Assembly (NCBI RefSeq): GCF_024129865.1
Contig: NZ_JAMYFE010000029.1
Coordinates: forward strand, 1 to 42,534
From: Stieleria tagensis
Lineage (GTDB): Bacteria; Planctomycetota; Planctomycetia; Pirellulales; Pirellulaceae
Length of the DNA stretch: 42,534 nt
Direction of reading: 5' to 3'
Within the stretch, counting starts at the first letter, position 1; every line of letters starts with the position of its first letter. A program made the translations under genes and the position numbers. The notes under the pieces are model-generated. The model was given only the letters and a program-made list of their open reading frames with translations. It had not been told where the DNA came from and did not search any database. Positions 25,517 to 34,401 of this stretch are shown here, one piece after another.

Positions 25517-26620
25517 ATGACATGCCATTTCCGATTCATGTTTCGAGCGGTCCTCGCATTGGCCTGCAGCACAGCAGTCGGCCTGGCAGTGATTTTCAGC
25601 GCAAACGCGAACAGTGCATCCGCCCAGGCAATCGACAAGGATCGCCCGGACACCACGGCGAACTTGGCGACTGCGGCTGATCCGCGGCGAGTCGTCGGCA
25701 ACGACGCCTGTAGCAAATGCCATGCGGCGGAAATGAGCGTCTGGGATTCGACCGCCCATGCGACTACCTTCAATCAATTGCACCGCACCCCTGCCGCCAA
25801 ACAGATCGCATCGAAACTGGGTCTGCGATCGATCAAACACTCCGGCCGCTGCGTCGAATGTCACTACACCCAGCAAGCCAGCCACACGACTGCCCCGTCG
25901 ACGACACCTGTCGCGGCCGATGCAGCAACCAACGTTATCGCGGGCGTTTCCTGTGAGTCATGCCACGGCGCCGCCAAAGACTGGCTGGACATTCACCAGG
26001 ACTATGGCGGAGCAAACGTCACGCGTTTGACGGAATCACCGGCACACCGCAGCGATCGCTTGCGCCGAAGCATCGATGCCGGAATGCGTAACCCAGCCAA
26101 CGTCTATCTGGTGGCCCAAAGTTGTCTGCGTTGTCACACGACCAACGACGAACAATTGGTCAACGTCGGTGGTCATTCGGCCGGATCACTCGACTTTGAA
26201 TTTGTTGCCTGGAGCCAAGGCGCCATTCGCCATAACTTTGTCCGCAGTGATGGATCAAGCAATGCCGCCAGTTCGGTCGAGCGACTGAGAGTGATGTTTG
26301 TCGCCGGAATGATCGCTGAACTCGAAGCCAGCCTGCGGGCAACTGCATCGGCAACCGAGAAGGCGACCTTTGGGCTGACCGCCGCCCAACGAACGTATCG
26401 CGCAGCCAAACGTCTGATCAGCGTGACGGACAAAGTCGACGTCGACGAACTTGATGAAATCGTAGCCATCGCCGCAGGGGCGAGACTGAAGCTCAACAAC
26501 CAGCACGAGCTGATCGATGCAGCCAACCGAATCGCCCGCTTGGGAATCCAGTTCGCCGACGCAAATGATGGATCACAACTCGCGGCGCTGGATACTTACC
26601 TGCCACCGGTGACGCATTAG
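25517..26620 (+). CDS. Exported tetraheme cytochrome c (cytochrome c554-like)
   Basis: From the ATG at 25517 the product has 367 residues. ATG 25538 or GTG 25445 are also possible; all keep the signal peptide MFRAVLALACSTAVGLAVIFSA. Four CxxCH heme motifs are present: CSKCH (65-69), CVECH (112-116), CESCH (146-150) and CLRCH (203-207). The DACSKCHAAEMSVWDSTAHATT opening and SCESCHGAAKDWLDIH match the cytochrome c554 / multiheme family, which carries electrons in the periplasm. The last 130 residues have no heme motif and look helical (LRATASATEKATFGLTAAQRTY). The redox partner is unknown; the gene is divergent from the kinase gene. Confidence 0.88.
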   Translation: MTCHFRFMFRAVLALACSTAVGLAVIFSANANSASAQAIDKDRPDTTANLATAADPRRVVGNDACSKCHAAEMSVWDSTAHATTFNQLHRTPAAKQIASKLGLRSIKHSGRCVECHYTQQASHTTAPSTTPVAADAATNVIAGVSCESCHGAAKDWLDIHQDYGGANVTRLTESPAHRSDRLRRSIDAGMRNPANVYLVAQSCLRCHTTNDEQLVNVGGHSAGSLDFEFVAWSQGAIRHNFVRSDGSSNAASSVERLRVMFVAGMIAELEASLRATASATEKATFGLTAAQRTYRAAKRLISVTDKVDVDELDEIVAIAAGARLKLNNQHELIDAANRIARLGIQFADANDGSQLAALDTYLPPVTH

Positions 26621-26629
26621 GCGGACGGT

Positions 26630-26754
26630 GCGTGGGGCATCGGTTTTTGGTAACCCGAAGCGTCAGCGAGGGATCCCGTCAACACCCTAAATCCCTCGCT
26701 GACGCTTCGGGTTACCATAAAAGCGCAACTTGTAAACTAACGCTTCGGGTTGCG
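26630..26754. repeat. Dispersed palindromic element, copy B (perfect 26-bp arms) plus half unit
   Basis: Bases 26649-26674 and 26691-26716 are exact reverse complements over 26 bases with a 16-base loop; the arm begins GGTAACCCGAAGCGTCAG. GCGTGGGGCA sits nine bases before the arm (26630-26639), exactly as at 36249. A further, weaker half unit lies at 26737-26754. The hairpin lies between two convergent genes (ends at 26620 and 26892) and could act as a two-way terminator, though its recurrence elsewhere argues for a mobile or REP-like origin. Confidence 0.85.
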
Positions 26755-26777
26755 ATAAAACAACCACTTCGAACTCT

Positions 26778-26793
26778 TCACTCTCCCGCGGGG
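26778..26793 (-). repeat. 16-base word shared with positions 26-41
   Basis: TCACTCTCCCGCGGGG here is the exact reverse complement of bases 26-41. Both copies lie in non-coding DNA within about 65-240 bases of a copy of the palindromic element, so it may be another module of the same intergenic mosaic. Confidence 0.5.
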
Positions 26794-26891
26794 CGGGCGA
26801 GTGAATCCCAAACGCGCCACTTCAAAACGCGTGGGCGGGTGTTTCGGCCGGTTGATGGAACTGACTTTGGCGGATTGAATCCAACCCGACG

Positions 26892-28157
26892 TTACAGATT
26901 GTCCTGTCCGGTGAAATTGGTCACCAGCGCGCGCAATTTGCGGCGGAGCACGCTGTAGCTGAAAAATGATTTTCCGATTTCGTAATTGAAATCCACCATC
27001 GCGTCTCGATACTCGCGGTCGGTGATGATCCGTTGGACTTTGGCAATGACATCACGCGTCAGATAGCCTTGCATCGCGATCACTTTGGCGCCTTTGGGTT
27101 CAATGTCCGCCACATAGATCGAATAACGATTCACGAGCACCGGTTTGCGAAAGTAGAATGCTTCGAGCAACGCATTTCCGAATCCCTCATACAGACTCGG
27201 GTAGGTGATGAAGTCGGCTTGGGAATAAGCGTCGGCAAGCGTGTAGATGTGGCTGCCGTCGGCATTCAATCCACGTTTGTCGCCGACTTGTTGATCACAC
27301 AACAGCATGTGCACGCCACTGGCTTCCGCCAAATCCTTCAAGGCCAACAGGTACTCGTTGCCCTCGTCACCACTGGCATGTGAAATCACCAATTTGCACT
27401 TGTCGTTTTTCAGGGCGGCGACCAGTGCAATCGAGTGTTCGATGCCTTTACGCGGTACCACACGGGTCGGCTGAAGAAACAAGATATCGTCGTCTTCCAG
27501 ACCAATGTCTTTGCGGAACCCTCTGGCATAGTCGTCGACTTCATCGGGTTCCGTTTCGAAATCCAAAACATTTGGGACGAGGATCGATGAGACGCCGCGG
27601 CGGTGCGCCAAGTCCTCTTGGGCGAACGAGTTGATCGTGACGTTTTGAATTTGTGGCAGCGCCGGTGGGAACGCCATCCACAACAAGTCCGTCACAGCGG
27701 AAACACTAAATCGATCTCGTTCCCAATAAAAATCATGATGATGCGCGATCGTTGGAAATCCGGTCTCGGCGATAAAATGGGTCAACGCGACGCCCAATGG
27801 AATGTTCATCGGGATACAAAGCGCGTTTTGCACGATCAATAAATCCAGATCAAACCGGCGTGTGAACTCGTACAACGTGCCTTTTAGGTAGTCCGCCAGT
27901 GCATAGATCCGCCGCGTTACATCGGGCGTGCGGGTACGAGTTCCGAATGCGCGTCGATTAATCCACTCGATATCCGGATGCCCGAAATAGGCATGGGGGA
28001 CAACCATCGATGTGGCTCGATCGCGATCGCTCTGGCCGGAGTACCAATGGCTGACATGCCGATGGTCCCATAGCACTTGCGCCCATTTGGCGCTCTCCAA
28101 CGAGACCCCATCGGTGCCAGCAAAGCGAGTTCCGACAAATCCAATTTGTACGCCCAT
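26892..28157 (-). CDS. Glycosyltransferase, GT4-like
   Basis: The ATG at 28157 gives 421 residues opening with [19 protein letters not shown], a Rossmann-type donor or acceptor domain. The C-terminal half has the GT-B features [20 protein letters not shown] (phosphate-binding KG), [27 protein letters not shown] with the E-x7-E-like retaining-enzyme motif, and [15 protein letters not shown] at 28193 would add 12 residues. The GTDGVSLE opening recalls enzymes annotated as mannosylglucosylglycerate synthase, so a compatible-solute role is possible but unproven. It follows the HAD gene after 49 bases on the same strand. Confidence 0.85.
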   Translation of the reverse strand: MGVQIGFVGTRFAGTDGVSLESAKWAQVLWDHRHVSHWYSGQSDRDRATSMVVPHAYFGHPDIEWINRRAFGTRTRTPDVTRRIYALADYLKGTLYEFTRRFDLDLLIVQNALCIPMNIPLGVALTHFIAETGFPTIAHHHDFYWERDRFSVSAVTDLLWMAFPPALPQIQNVTINSFAQEDLAHRRGVSSILVPNVLDFETEPDEVDDYARGFRKDIGLEDDDILFLQPTRVVPRKGIEHSIALVAALKNDKCKLVISHASGDEGNEYLLALKDLAEASGVHMLLCDQQVGDKRGLNADGSHIYTLADAYSQADFITYPSLYEGFGNALLEAFYFRKPVLVNRYSIYVADIEPKGAKVIAMQGYLTRDVIAKVQRIITDREYRDAMVDFNYEIGKSFFSYSVLRRKLRALVTNFTGQDNL

Positions 28158-28206
28158 GTCACACTTGTTTTCAAAAGTTGGCGGAGTTGGCAACCGTCAC
28201 GCAAGC

Positions 28207-29121
28207 TCAATCAGCAGACAGATCGTCAATGCAATCGAGCAGTTGTTCGAGCCTTGTGAGAATGATGTCTTGATCCAGTCCAGCCACTCGCGGATCATCG
28301 TTGCGGTCGCGCAGACTGCGTCGATCCCCTGCGAACCAAGCCGTTCGCAAACCCGCCTGAGTAGCCGCCCAGACATCATTCAGTCGATCGTTCCCGACGT
28401 AAATCGCATCACTCGGACTCATTCCAGCACGTCGTAATCCATCACACAATACGTCGAATAAACGGGGCCCCGGTTTGGCTTGACGGTAGCGGTTCGAAAA
28501 GACACACAAGTTAGCATCAAACACCGAATCGACGCCAAAACGCCCTGCTAAATCTTCCACCAACGGCAAAGTGAACCCCTGCGCGTTGCTGACAATTCCC
28601 AATCGCATCCCCATTCGACTCAGCTTTTGCAGTGTTTCGACGGCTGCCGGCATCGGCCAAGTCGGGTTCGCTCGCGATTCGTACTCCGCAGCCAATCGCA
28701 CGCAGGTCGCAGTCCAGGCCGATTTCGGATCGCCGGGATCCTCCAATCCACACCCCGCCAGTGTCCGCCGCCACACAGCAACGATGTCGACCTCCGGTTT
28801 TGGACACGACGGTGAAACCCGCTGTTGGTTGCTCCGCTGAATCTCTCGACGCAGATCGTCCATCGTAGGGATTCTGCCTGAACCGACAGCGATTCCACAC
28901 GCATCGATGGCGGCGGCGATCCAATCACCACGATCACTGTCATCGGCCGACCCGACGTCTCCGCTGCCACTGACCAACAGCGTTCCATAAACATCAAAGA
29001 TGACCGCTTTGATCCCGGGCAACCGCTTGAGCTCGGCCGATACCGCGGTCGTAATCGGCTGTAGCGGCTGACGATTGCGAACCACGGCACCGTTCCAATC
29101 GGAACTCTCTTGCGAACTCAT
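28207..29121 (-). CDS. HAD-superfamily hydrolase (dehalogenase-type motif I)
   Basis: This 304-residue protein has HAD motif I as FDVYGTLL (D43-V-Y-G-T), where the second Asp of typical phosphatases is Tyr as in haloacid-dehalogenase-like members. Motif II is IVSNAQG, motif III is AKPGPRLFDVL, and motif IV is YVGNDRLNDVWAATQAGL. A cap domain lies between. Its start overlaps the stop of the upstream glycosyltransferase by four bases (ATGA), so the two are coupled. A sugar-phosphate phosphatase would fit the context, but the motif I Tyr weakens that idea. Confidence 0.85.
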   Translation of the reverse strand: MSSQESSDWNGAVVRNRQPLQPITTAVSAELKRLPGIKAVIFDVYGTLLVSGSGDVGSADDSDRGDWIAAAIDACGIAVGSGRIPTMDDLRREIQRSNQQRVSPSCPKPEVDIVAVWRRTLAGCGLEDPGDPKSAWTATCVRLAAEYESRANPTWPMPAAVETLQKLSRMGMRLGIVSNAQGFTLPLVEDLAGRFGVDSVFDANLCVFSNRYRQAKPGPRLFDVLCDGLRRAGMSPSDAIYVGNDRLNDVWAATQAGLRTAWFAGDRRSLRDRNDDPRVAGLDQDIILTRLEQLLDCIDDLSAD

Positions 29122-30782
29122 CGAGCGATCTCCGTCTCTGTGCGGCAGGGGAAATAGTTCCGTTCGCCGCAGATGATTTCAGCAACCGAGACCTGGTCCG
29201 GGGCCGATTCGAAGTCACTCGATTGACCGCTTTGCAAATCCGATTTCTTATGCTTCGGAAGCTGGCGATACAGCGTGATCAATTGTTCCGCCGCCCGAGC
29301 CAACGAATACTGTGGCTGAATTCGATCGGCATTGGCATCGATCACACGGGTGGCAAACGGCGCTGCTAGCCAATCGACTAACGTGCGGTTGTGCTCTCTG
29401 ATCGCATTGGCGAAACCTGAATCGACATGCATTCGCTGCAACACCTCGATCTGACGAGCAGGGATCAATGCGGCAAAGTCGATCCGCCGCGCTGACTGAT
29501 CCACAGCCGACAGGTCATCACGCCACTGGGGGCGGAACGCTGCTGGGACACCGTGCCAAGCCTGATCAAATGCGTTGCGTGTTTGACGCTTGGATTCGCC
29601 AATCCAGTCGGCGTCGGCGGGGATCCACACCGCATCGTAGAACCGATCCAACTGCACGCCGGCGGCCTGGAAATCATTGACGACGTTTGGCAATCGTCGC
29701 GCGATGACACCGCGACCAGCCAACCAGGGCTCCAAGTAGGCCATTCCAAATCCTTCGGCCACGCTGGTCGAGATCACAAACTCCGCCGCTGACAAATTAT
29801 CAAGAAAGGAAATCCCTTCGATTCGGCCGGCATCAAACACTGTCTGCGGTGCCACCACCTGAGCAATCTCACGCCACCGTCGATAGGACTGAGATTCGAT
29901 GTCGGTTTCCGGTGCCAGTGTGATTCCGGCAAAGGTTCCCACTGGCAACAGTCGGGAGAGCAACAAGAATTCACCAACATTTTTGCGACGAATTCCGCGC
30001 ACCGGGTAAACACACCAACGCGAATCCGTCGGCAATCCCGCGGCGCGACAAAGTTTGGCGCGAGCGGCAGATTGATCCGCTGGTGAATCATCGGTCAACG
30101 TCACACAATTCGGCAACACATGGACCCGACTGCGATCAACCCCCACCGCCGATAACGCCCTAGCATCACCACTGGTCAACGTCGCATAGCGAATCGAATC
30201 CAACCGCGGATACAAAAAAGGGGTCAGGACCCTTTGTTCACTCTCAGCGGGGAAAAGGGTCCTGACCCCTTTTATGAGCTGAGTGTAGTTTTGAGGGCGG
30301 TAGTCTTCGGCGAAATCGTGGATTTGCAGCAACTGTGAATAGCCATGTTGTGTCGCCAATAAGCGGACAACCAGCGGTACGGCAACGTTTTTACCCAACG
30401 AATGATTGTGCCAATGCAGCACGGTCTGGTCGGGAAACAGCTTGCGTTGCTGCAGCGCCACTGCGATCTGGTTGACCAGCTGTTCGGCTCGATCCTGCAG
30501 CCCATCGATTGAGGCGCCGGTCACCGCGTCGTAATCCAATCCCTCGATGATCAACTGCTCGCTATGCCGCAGACTTTGCTGCGATAGACCGTCGTTGCGC
30601 CCGCCGGACGCCAAAACGACACGACCGCTGATCGATTCGCTCAACGCCGCGAGCTGGTTCTCGACCACCTGCGTGACGCCACCGCGTCGAAAATGGCTAT
30701 GGAGAATGACGACGTTCAAAACAGATCCCAACGGCTCGTTGCTAACGGGGTTGGCTGGGCAAATTAGTCGCGACCTTTCCAT
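29118..30782 (-). CDS. Glycosyltransferase, GT4-like, containing an in-frame palindrome
   Basis: This GT-B protein has about 554 residues. Its opening VVILHSHFRRGGVTQVVENQL has the N-terminal domain glycine pair, YPVRGIRRKNVGEFLLLSRLL is the phosphate-binding segment, and FVISTSVAEGFGMAYLEPWLAGRGVIAR is the E-x7-E-like donor site. The ATG at 30782 overlaps scpA by 41 bases; TTG codons at 30731 or 30719 are alternatives that avoid most of the overlap. Residues encoded by 30216-30273 (KGVRTLFPA...VLTPF) come from a palindromic repeat and look like an insertion between HDFAEDYRPQNY and the following domain. The sugar and acceptor are unknown. The protein is probably functional because the frame is kept. 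Confidence 0.82.
   Translation of the reverse strand: MERSRLICPANPVSNEPLGSVLNVVILHSHFRRGGVTQVVENQLAALSESISGRVVLASGGRNDGLSQQSLRHSEQLIIEGLDYDAVTGASIDGLQDRAEQLVNQIAVALQQRKLFPDQTVLHWHNHSLGKNVAVPLVVRLLATQHGYSQLLQIHDFAEDYRPQNYTQLIKGVRTLFPAESEQRVLTPFLYPRLDSIRYATLTSGDARALSAVGVDRSRVHVLPNCVTLTDDSPADQSAARAKLCRAAGLPTDSRWCVYPVRGIRRKNVGEFLLLSRLLPVGTFAGITLAPETDIESQSYRRWREIAQVVAPQTVFDAGRIEGISFLDNLSAAEFVISTSVAEGFGMAYLEPWLAGRGVIARRLPNVVNDFQAAGVQLDRFYDAVWIPADADWIGESKRQTRNAFDQAWHGVPAAFRPQWRDDLSAVDQSARRIDFAALIPARQIEVLQRMHVDSGFANAIREHNRTLVDWLAAPFATRVIDANADRIQPQYSLARAAEQLITLYRQLPKHKKSDLQSGQSSDFESAPDQVSVAEIICGERNYFPCRTETEIAR
30216..30273. repeat. 20-bp-arm palindrome inside a glycosyltransferase gene
   Basis: Bases 30216-30235 (AAAAGGGGTCAGGACCCTTT) are the exact reverse complement of 30254-30273, with an 18-base loop. 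The GGGGTCAGGACCC core is of the kind I associate with REP elements mobilised by RAYT transposases. It differs in sequence from the intergenic family. The element length and frame add about 19 codons without a stop. No transposase is in the window. Confidence 0.85.
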
Positions 30783-31551
30783 CGTTGCCGTAGTTCTCGA
30801 CTTCGTTGACATCCAGATTGTCGCTGTAGTGGTCGGTTCGGACGATCATGATGTCACCCGCCGCGTCCTCTTCGACGGCGGCACCGTGGTGACGGGACAA
30901 TTCGAGCGTTGCCAAGAACCACCCGATCAAAGCCGATTTGTGAATCCCTGCATCAACTAAATCCATCAATGCAACACTGTCCCGATCTGCCAGTCGACGG
31001 TGAATCTTTTGCATGTAAACATGAATCGGCGTGTCGTCATAGATCACGGCCGTTTGTGGCGGACCGGACGATTCACGCATGATTCGCCCAAAGGCGCTGA
31101 CCAAATCCCAAATCTCTAGATCGGCGATCGGTTGGTCGCCGGGATCGATTCTGCGACGCGGCAAATCATCACTCATCCGCTGGTATCGCTGTTGCCAGCG
31201 CCCCGCCATTTCATCGAGCACCGATGCCGCATCTCGGATCTCTTTGTACTGCAACAATCGCTCGACCAATTCAGATTGCGGATCATCGATCTGCTCGGCC
31301 GCCACTTGGTCTTCTTCCACGGTCTTGGGCAACACGGCCAAACTTTTCAGTTCAACCAGCGTGCTGGCCATTTCCAGAAAATCACCGATATCGGACAGAT
31401 CCAACTCTTGCAAGATATCCAGGTACTCGCCGTACTGGTCGACAACCTTGGCGAGCGAGACCTCCATCAAACTGACTTCCTGGCGTCGTGACAGGTACAA
31501 CAACAGGTCAATCGGTCCGTTGTAGACAGCAAGGTCGACGCGAAATGTCAT
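30742..31551 (-). CDS. scpA: Segregation and condensation protein A
   Basis: ScpA is the kleisin that bridges the SMC dimer in bacterial condensin and acts on the nucleoid. This 269-residue protein has the diagnostic opening FRVDLAVYNGPIDLLLYLSRRQEVSLMEV and the kleisin N-terminal helices EFLEMAST-like FLEMASTLVELKSLAVLP, with a C-terminal winged-helix region near SALIGWFLATLEL. I use the ATG at 31551 instead of the TTG one codon before. scpB is not adjacent. The end of the gene overlaps the downstream glycosyltransferase. Confidence 0.95.
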   Translation of the reverse strand: MTFRVDLAVYNGPIDLLLYLSRRQEVSLMEVSLAKVVDQYGEYLDILQELDLSDIGDFLEMASTLVELKSLAVLPKTVEEDQVAAEQIDDPQSELVERLLQYKEIRDAASVLDEMAGRWQQRYQRMSDDLPRRRIDPGDQPIADLEIWDLVSAFGRIMRESSGPPQTAVIYDDTPIHVYMQKIHRRLADRDSVALMDLVDAGIHKSALIGWFLATLELSRHHGAAVEEDAAGDIMIVRTDHYSDNLDVNEVENYGNDGKVATNLPSQPR

Positions 31552-31670
31552 CAAGCGAGTGCCAGCGGGGGTACAAAACGCAATCGCTTTCTCAATGAGT
31601 CCGGAAAGCGGAAAGATCAGTCTAACTCAAATCAAATCCCAACGTGACTCTAACGGAAACCGGGTCGGGA

Positions 31671-32810
31671 TCAGACAGCCAGTTGGACCAATTCCTTGGC
31701 TGTCGCTTGGTCACCGGCGTCGATCGCCCGCTGCTGCAGTTCATCGCTGACCAGATTGTAAAACACGTCACGCTGTCGCGGCTGGAAACCGAGTTCCTCG
31801 ATCGCTTCGCGAATCTGACGTAGCGACAGAAAATGGACCGTCCCCGCTTCGGCAACGACGTTTTCTTCGATCATCAGACTGCCCATGTCATTGGCGCCAA
31901 ACAACATCGCCAACTGCCCCATTTTCAATCCCTGCGTGACCCAGCTGCTTTGGATGTTGGGGACGTTGTCCAGAAACAATCGCGAGACCGCTTGAGTCTT
32001 GAGGTACTCGAACGATCCGGCCGCCGGGATATCATCCATGTCTGTATTGTCGGGCTGGAACGTCCAACAGATGAACGCCGTGAAACCAGACGTTTCGTCT
32101 TGCAGGTCACGGATTCGTTGCAGGTGCTCGACACGCTCGGCCAGGGTTTCAACGTGCCCGAACATCATCGTGGCGGTGCTAATGCCGCCCATTTGGTGCC
32201 AGACCCGCATCACGTTTAACCAGTCGTCCGTCATGACTTTGCCACGTGTCAATACGTCGCGCACGCGATCGACCAAAATCTCGGCCCCGCCACCAGGGAT
32301 ACTTCCCAGACCAGCAGCCTTCAATCGCCCCAAAACATCTTCGATCGACAGATTGTTGACTTTGGTGAAATGATGCAGCTCCGGCGGGCTAAAACCGTGA
32401 ATGTTGACCGACGGGAATGCAGATTTGATATCCCGCAACAATTGCTCATACCAATCCAATTTGAATCTGGGGTGCAGTCCACCCTGCATCAAGATCTGGT
32501 TGCCCCCGAGCGCCACCGTTTCCTCGACCTTGCGTAGAAGCTCTTCGCGGGGCAACACATACCCTTCGTCACTTTTAGGTCCACGATAAAACGCACAAAA
32601 GTTGCAAACCGCGGTGCAGACGTTCGTGTAGTTGATATTGCGGTCGACGTTGTACGTCCGATAGGGCTCCGGATGCAGTTTCCGGGACACTTGATCCGCC
32701 GCTGCGCCGATCGCAGCCAGATCGTGACTTTCCAACAGCGTCAGTGCATCCGACGCAGTCAAACGCTGGCCGGAAACGGCTTTTTCTAAGATGTCTTTGA
32801 TCATGTTCAA
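31671..32810 (-). CDS. mqnC: Radical SAM cyclic dehypoxanthine futalosine synthase
   Basis: MqnC cyclises dehypoxanthinyl futalosine in the futalosine route to menaquinone. The 379-residue protein carries the radical SAM CX3CX2C motif at C65, C69 and C72 (CTAVCNFC), followed by AFYRG. GGNQILMQGGLHP, IHGFSPPE and GLGSIPGGGAEIL are characteristic of the MqnC/MqnE/CofH group. FICWTFQPDNTD and the immediate link to mqnA (3-base gap) favour MqnC over MqnE or the F420 enzyme CofH. Confidence 0.93.
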   Translation of the reverse strand: MNMIKDILEKAVSGQRLTASDALTLLESHDLAAIGAAADQVSRKLHPEPYRTYNVDRNINYTNVCTAVCNFCAFYRGPKSDEGYVLPREELLRKVEETVALGGNQILMQGGLHPRFKLDWYEQLLRDIKSAFPSVNIHGFSPPELHHFTKVNNLSIEDVLGRLKAAGLGSIPGGGAEILVDRVRDVLTRGKVMTDDWLNVMRVWHQMGGISTATMMFGHVETLAERVEHLQRIRDLQDETSGFTAFICWTFQPDNTDMDDIPAAGSFEYLKTQAVSRLFLDNVPNIQSSWVTQGLKMGQLAMLFGANDMGSLMIEENVVAEAGTVHFLSLRQIREAIEELGFQPRQRDVFYNLVSDELQQRAIDAGDQATAKELVQLAV

Positions 32811-32813
32811 TGA

Positions 32814-33587
32814 TTAGCTGACCCGATCTGGGATCAGTCCAAGTTCCTGGCAACCATCGCGGAATCGATCCAGCCCGCGGACTTCACGGTCGCCCAAATG
32901 GAAGTGAAGGTTTTCAGCAAAATAGCGATAGAGGTCTTCGTTTGTCAGCCCGTGACCGGCAGCGTATTGCCGCGCGATCGTCTCCAATGACTCACACCCA
33001 CGGTCGCGACAGGATTGTAGAATGGGGGCCAAATAGTCAACGTCGATTCCCGGCCGAGCGACCCACATCGCAAATACAAAGGGCGTCTCGGTGTGCAGGC
33101 ACCAGCGATCGCCCAAATCCCAAATCTCCTGATACACCCCACGTTCGGGATGCATGGCGCGGTCGCCAATGACCAACACCGCGTCGGCATCCACCGACTC
33201 TGGCGTTTGTTCCATTGACAACACCGTCGTTTCCGGTTTCAAACGATACATCTGCCAGAGCAACACTCGCACCATCGCGGCGCTCGTCCGACTGCCTTCG
33301 TCGAGTGCCAAGCGGCGAATTTGATCGACCGGGACACGGCTGAGTAAACGCACACTCCAGACCGGTCCACGGCAGGCGATCACCGCGTCAGAAATGATTC
33401 GATAGCCCGCGCCGCGGAAATATTCGACCGATGGAATCAATGCCAAATCCAGTTCACCCGACTGCAACCCGGCGGCCAACCGACTGGGCAAATTCAAGGT
33501 CAACGAATCCCCGGTACCGAGCGAGGACTTCAACCCGTGAATCAACGGTTTGGTGTTCAGATAGGAAACGGCGCCGATGCGCGTCAT
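32814..33587 (-). CDS. mqnA: Chorismate dehydratase
   Basis: MqnA dehydrates chorismate to 3-enolpyruvyl-benzoate, the entry to the futalosine menaquinone pathway. From the ATG at 33587 it has 257 residues with the family opening RIGAVSYLNTKPL, SGELDLALIPSVEYFR, and the periplasmic-binding-like fold (LALDEGSRTSAAMVRVLL; VLVIGDRAMHP). The GTG/TTG-type extension to 33620 adds a basic stretch absent from the family. mqnC follows after 3 bases. mqnB, mqnD and mqnE are not in the window. Confidence 0.94.
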   Translation of the reverse strand: MTRIGAVSYLNTKPLIHGLKSSLGTGDSLTLNLPSRLAAGLQSGELDLALIPSVEYFRGAGYRIISDAVIACRGPVWSVRLLSRVPVDQIRRLALDEGSRTSAAMVRVLLWQMYRLKPETTVLSMEQTPESVDADAVLVIGDRAMHPERGVYQEIWDLGDRWCLHTETPFVFAMWVARPGIDVDYLAPILQSCRDRGCESLETIARQYAAGHGLTNEDLYRYFAENLHFHLGDREVRGLDRFRDGCQELGLIPDRVS

Positions 33588-33672
33588 AACGGGGGGTCGG
33601 GTTCGAGTTCGTAAAGTCACTGGGCCGCGAAATCACTCGATTGCGGCACCCACCGAGCGAGGCCCCAGTTTA

Positions 33673-34401
33673 TCAGATTGACGCTCCTGTTCCTGGGGGG
33701 CGTGCGTCATCGTCGCACTCGGCCAGGAAATCCGCAAACGCACAGTTCGCTTCGACCAGCAATCGTTTTCCACTGGCGGGGTCATGAAACCCAAGCCGCT
33801 GCGCGTGCAACAGGATTCGATCGGTCGCGATGCCACTGCCGGCGATGTCACTGCCGGCGATGTCATGGGCGCCGTACAAAACGTCGCCGATGATCGGATG
33901 ACCACGATGTGCGGTCTGTAATCTCAATTGATGCATCCGCCCGGTGATCGGGTCCAATCGCAACAGAGTTCGATTGTTTGAATGATCGACCCTCAACGTC
34001 GTGACATCGGTGCTGGCATGCCGCGCCCCAGCATCATCGGCATCGCAGATCTCGGCTTGTGGCTTGCCGTCGATTTTTCGTAGGTCATCGTCCCATCGTT
34101 GCTGGACGTCACATTGACCTTCGACGATCGCCAGATAGCTCTTGGCGGTCTTGCGAGAGGCGAACTGTGCACTCAACAGTCTTGCCGCACGCTTGGTCAG
34201 TGCGACCAACAACACGCCACTGACTGCACGGTCCAAGCGGTGTGGAAAAGCAAGATAACCATCGCCACGATCCAACTGTAGGGTCAGTCGTGTTTCGACA
34301 CTTTCGATTCCGACAGCCGCCTGTGTAGGCAAACCAGCCGGTTTGTTGATCGCGATCGCTAAATCGCTTTCCCAGATCAACTCAATTTCACTATCAGGCA
34401 T
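33673..34401 (-). CDS. RluA-like RNA pseudouridine synthase
   Basis: The ATG at 34401 opens a 242-residue protein with no S4 domain. IAINKPAGLPTQAA and FPHRLDRAVSGVLLVAL, with catalytic D57 in the HRLDR motif, are diagnostic, as is the late segment PITGRMHQLRLQTAHRGHPIIGDVLYG. It isomerises a uridine in rRNA or tRNA; the target is unknown. A tandem 15-base repeat (33828-33857) near the 3' end encodes DIAGS twice in a surface-like loop before DRILLHAQRLGF. The frame continues upstream to 34653 through a hydrophobic stretch that I do not believe is translated. Confidence 0.93.
   Translation of the reverse strand: MPDSEIELIWESDLAIAINKPAGLPTQAAVGIESVETRLTLQLDRGDGYLAFPHRLDRAVSGVLLVALTKRAARLLSAQFASRKTAKSYLAIVEGQCDVQQRWDDDLRKIDGKPQAEICDADDAGARHASTDVTTLRVDHSNNRTLLRLDPITGRMHQLRLQTAHRGHPIIGDVLYGAHDIAGSDIAGSGIATDRILLHAQRLGFHDPASGKRLLVEANCAFADFLAECDDDARPPGTGASI
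33828..33857 (-). repeat. Tandem 15-base repeat within the pseudouridine synthase gene
   Basis: Two 15-base units differ at one base (CGATGCCACTGCCGG and CGATGTCACTGCCGG), with a third partial unit following. Together they encode the imperfect repeats DIAGS, DIAGS and GIATD, so a slippage duplication that keeps the frame is likely. Confidence 0.7.
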
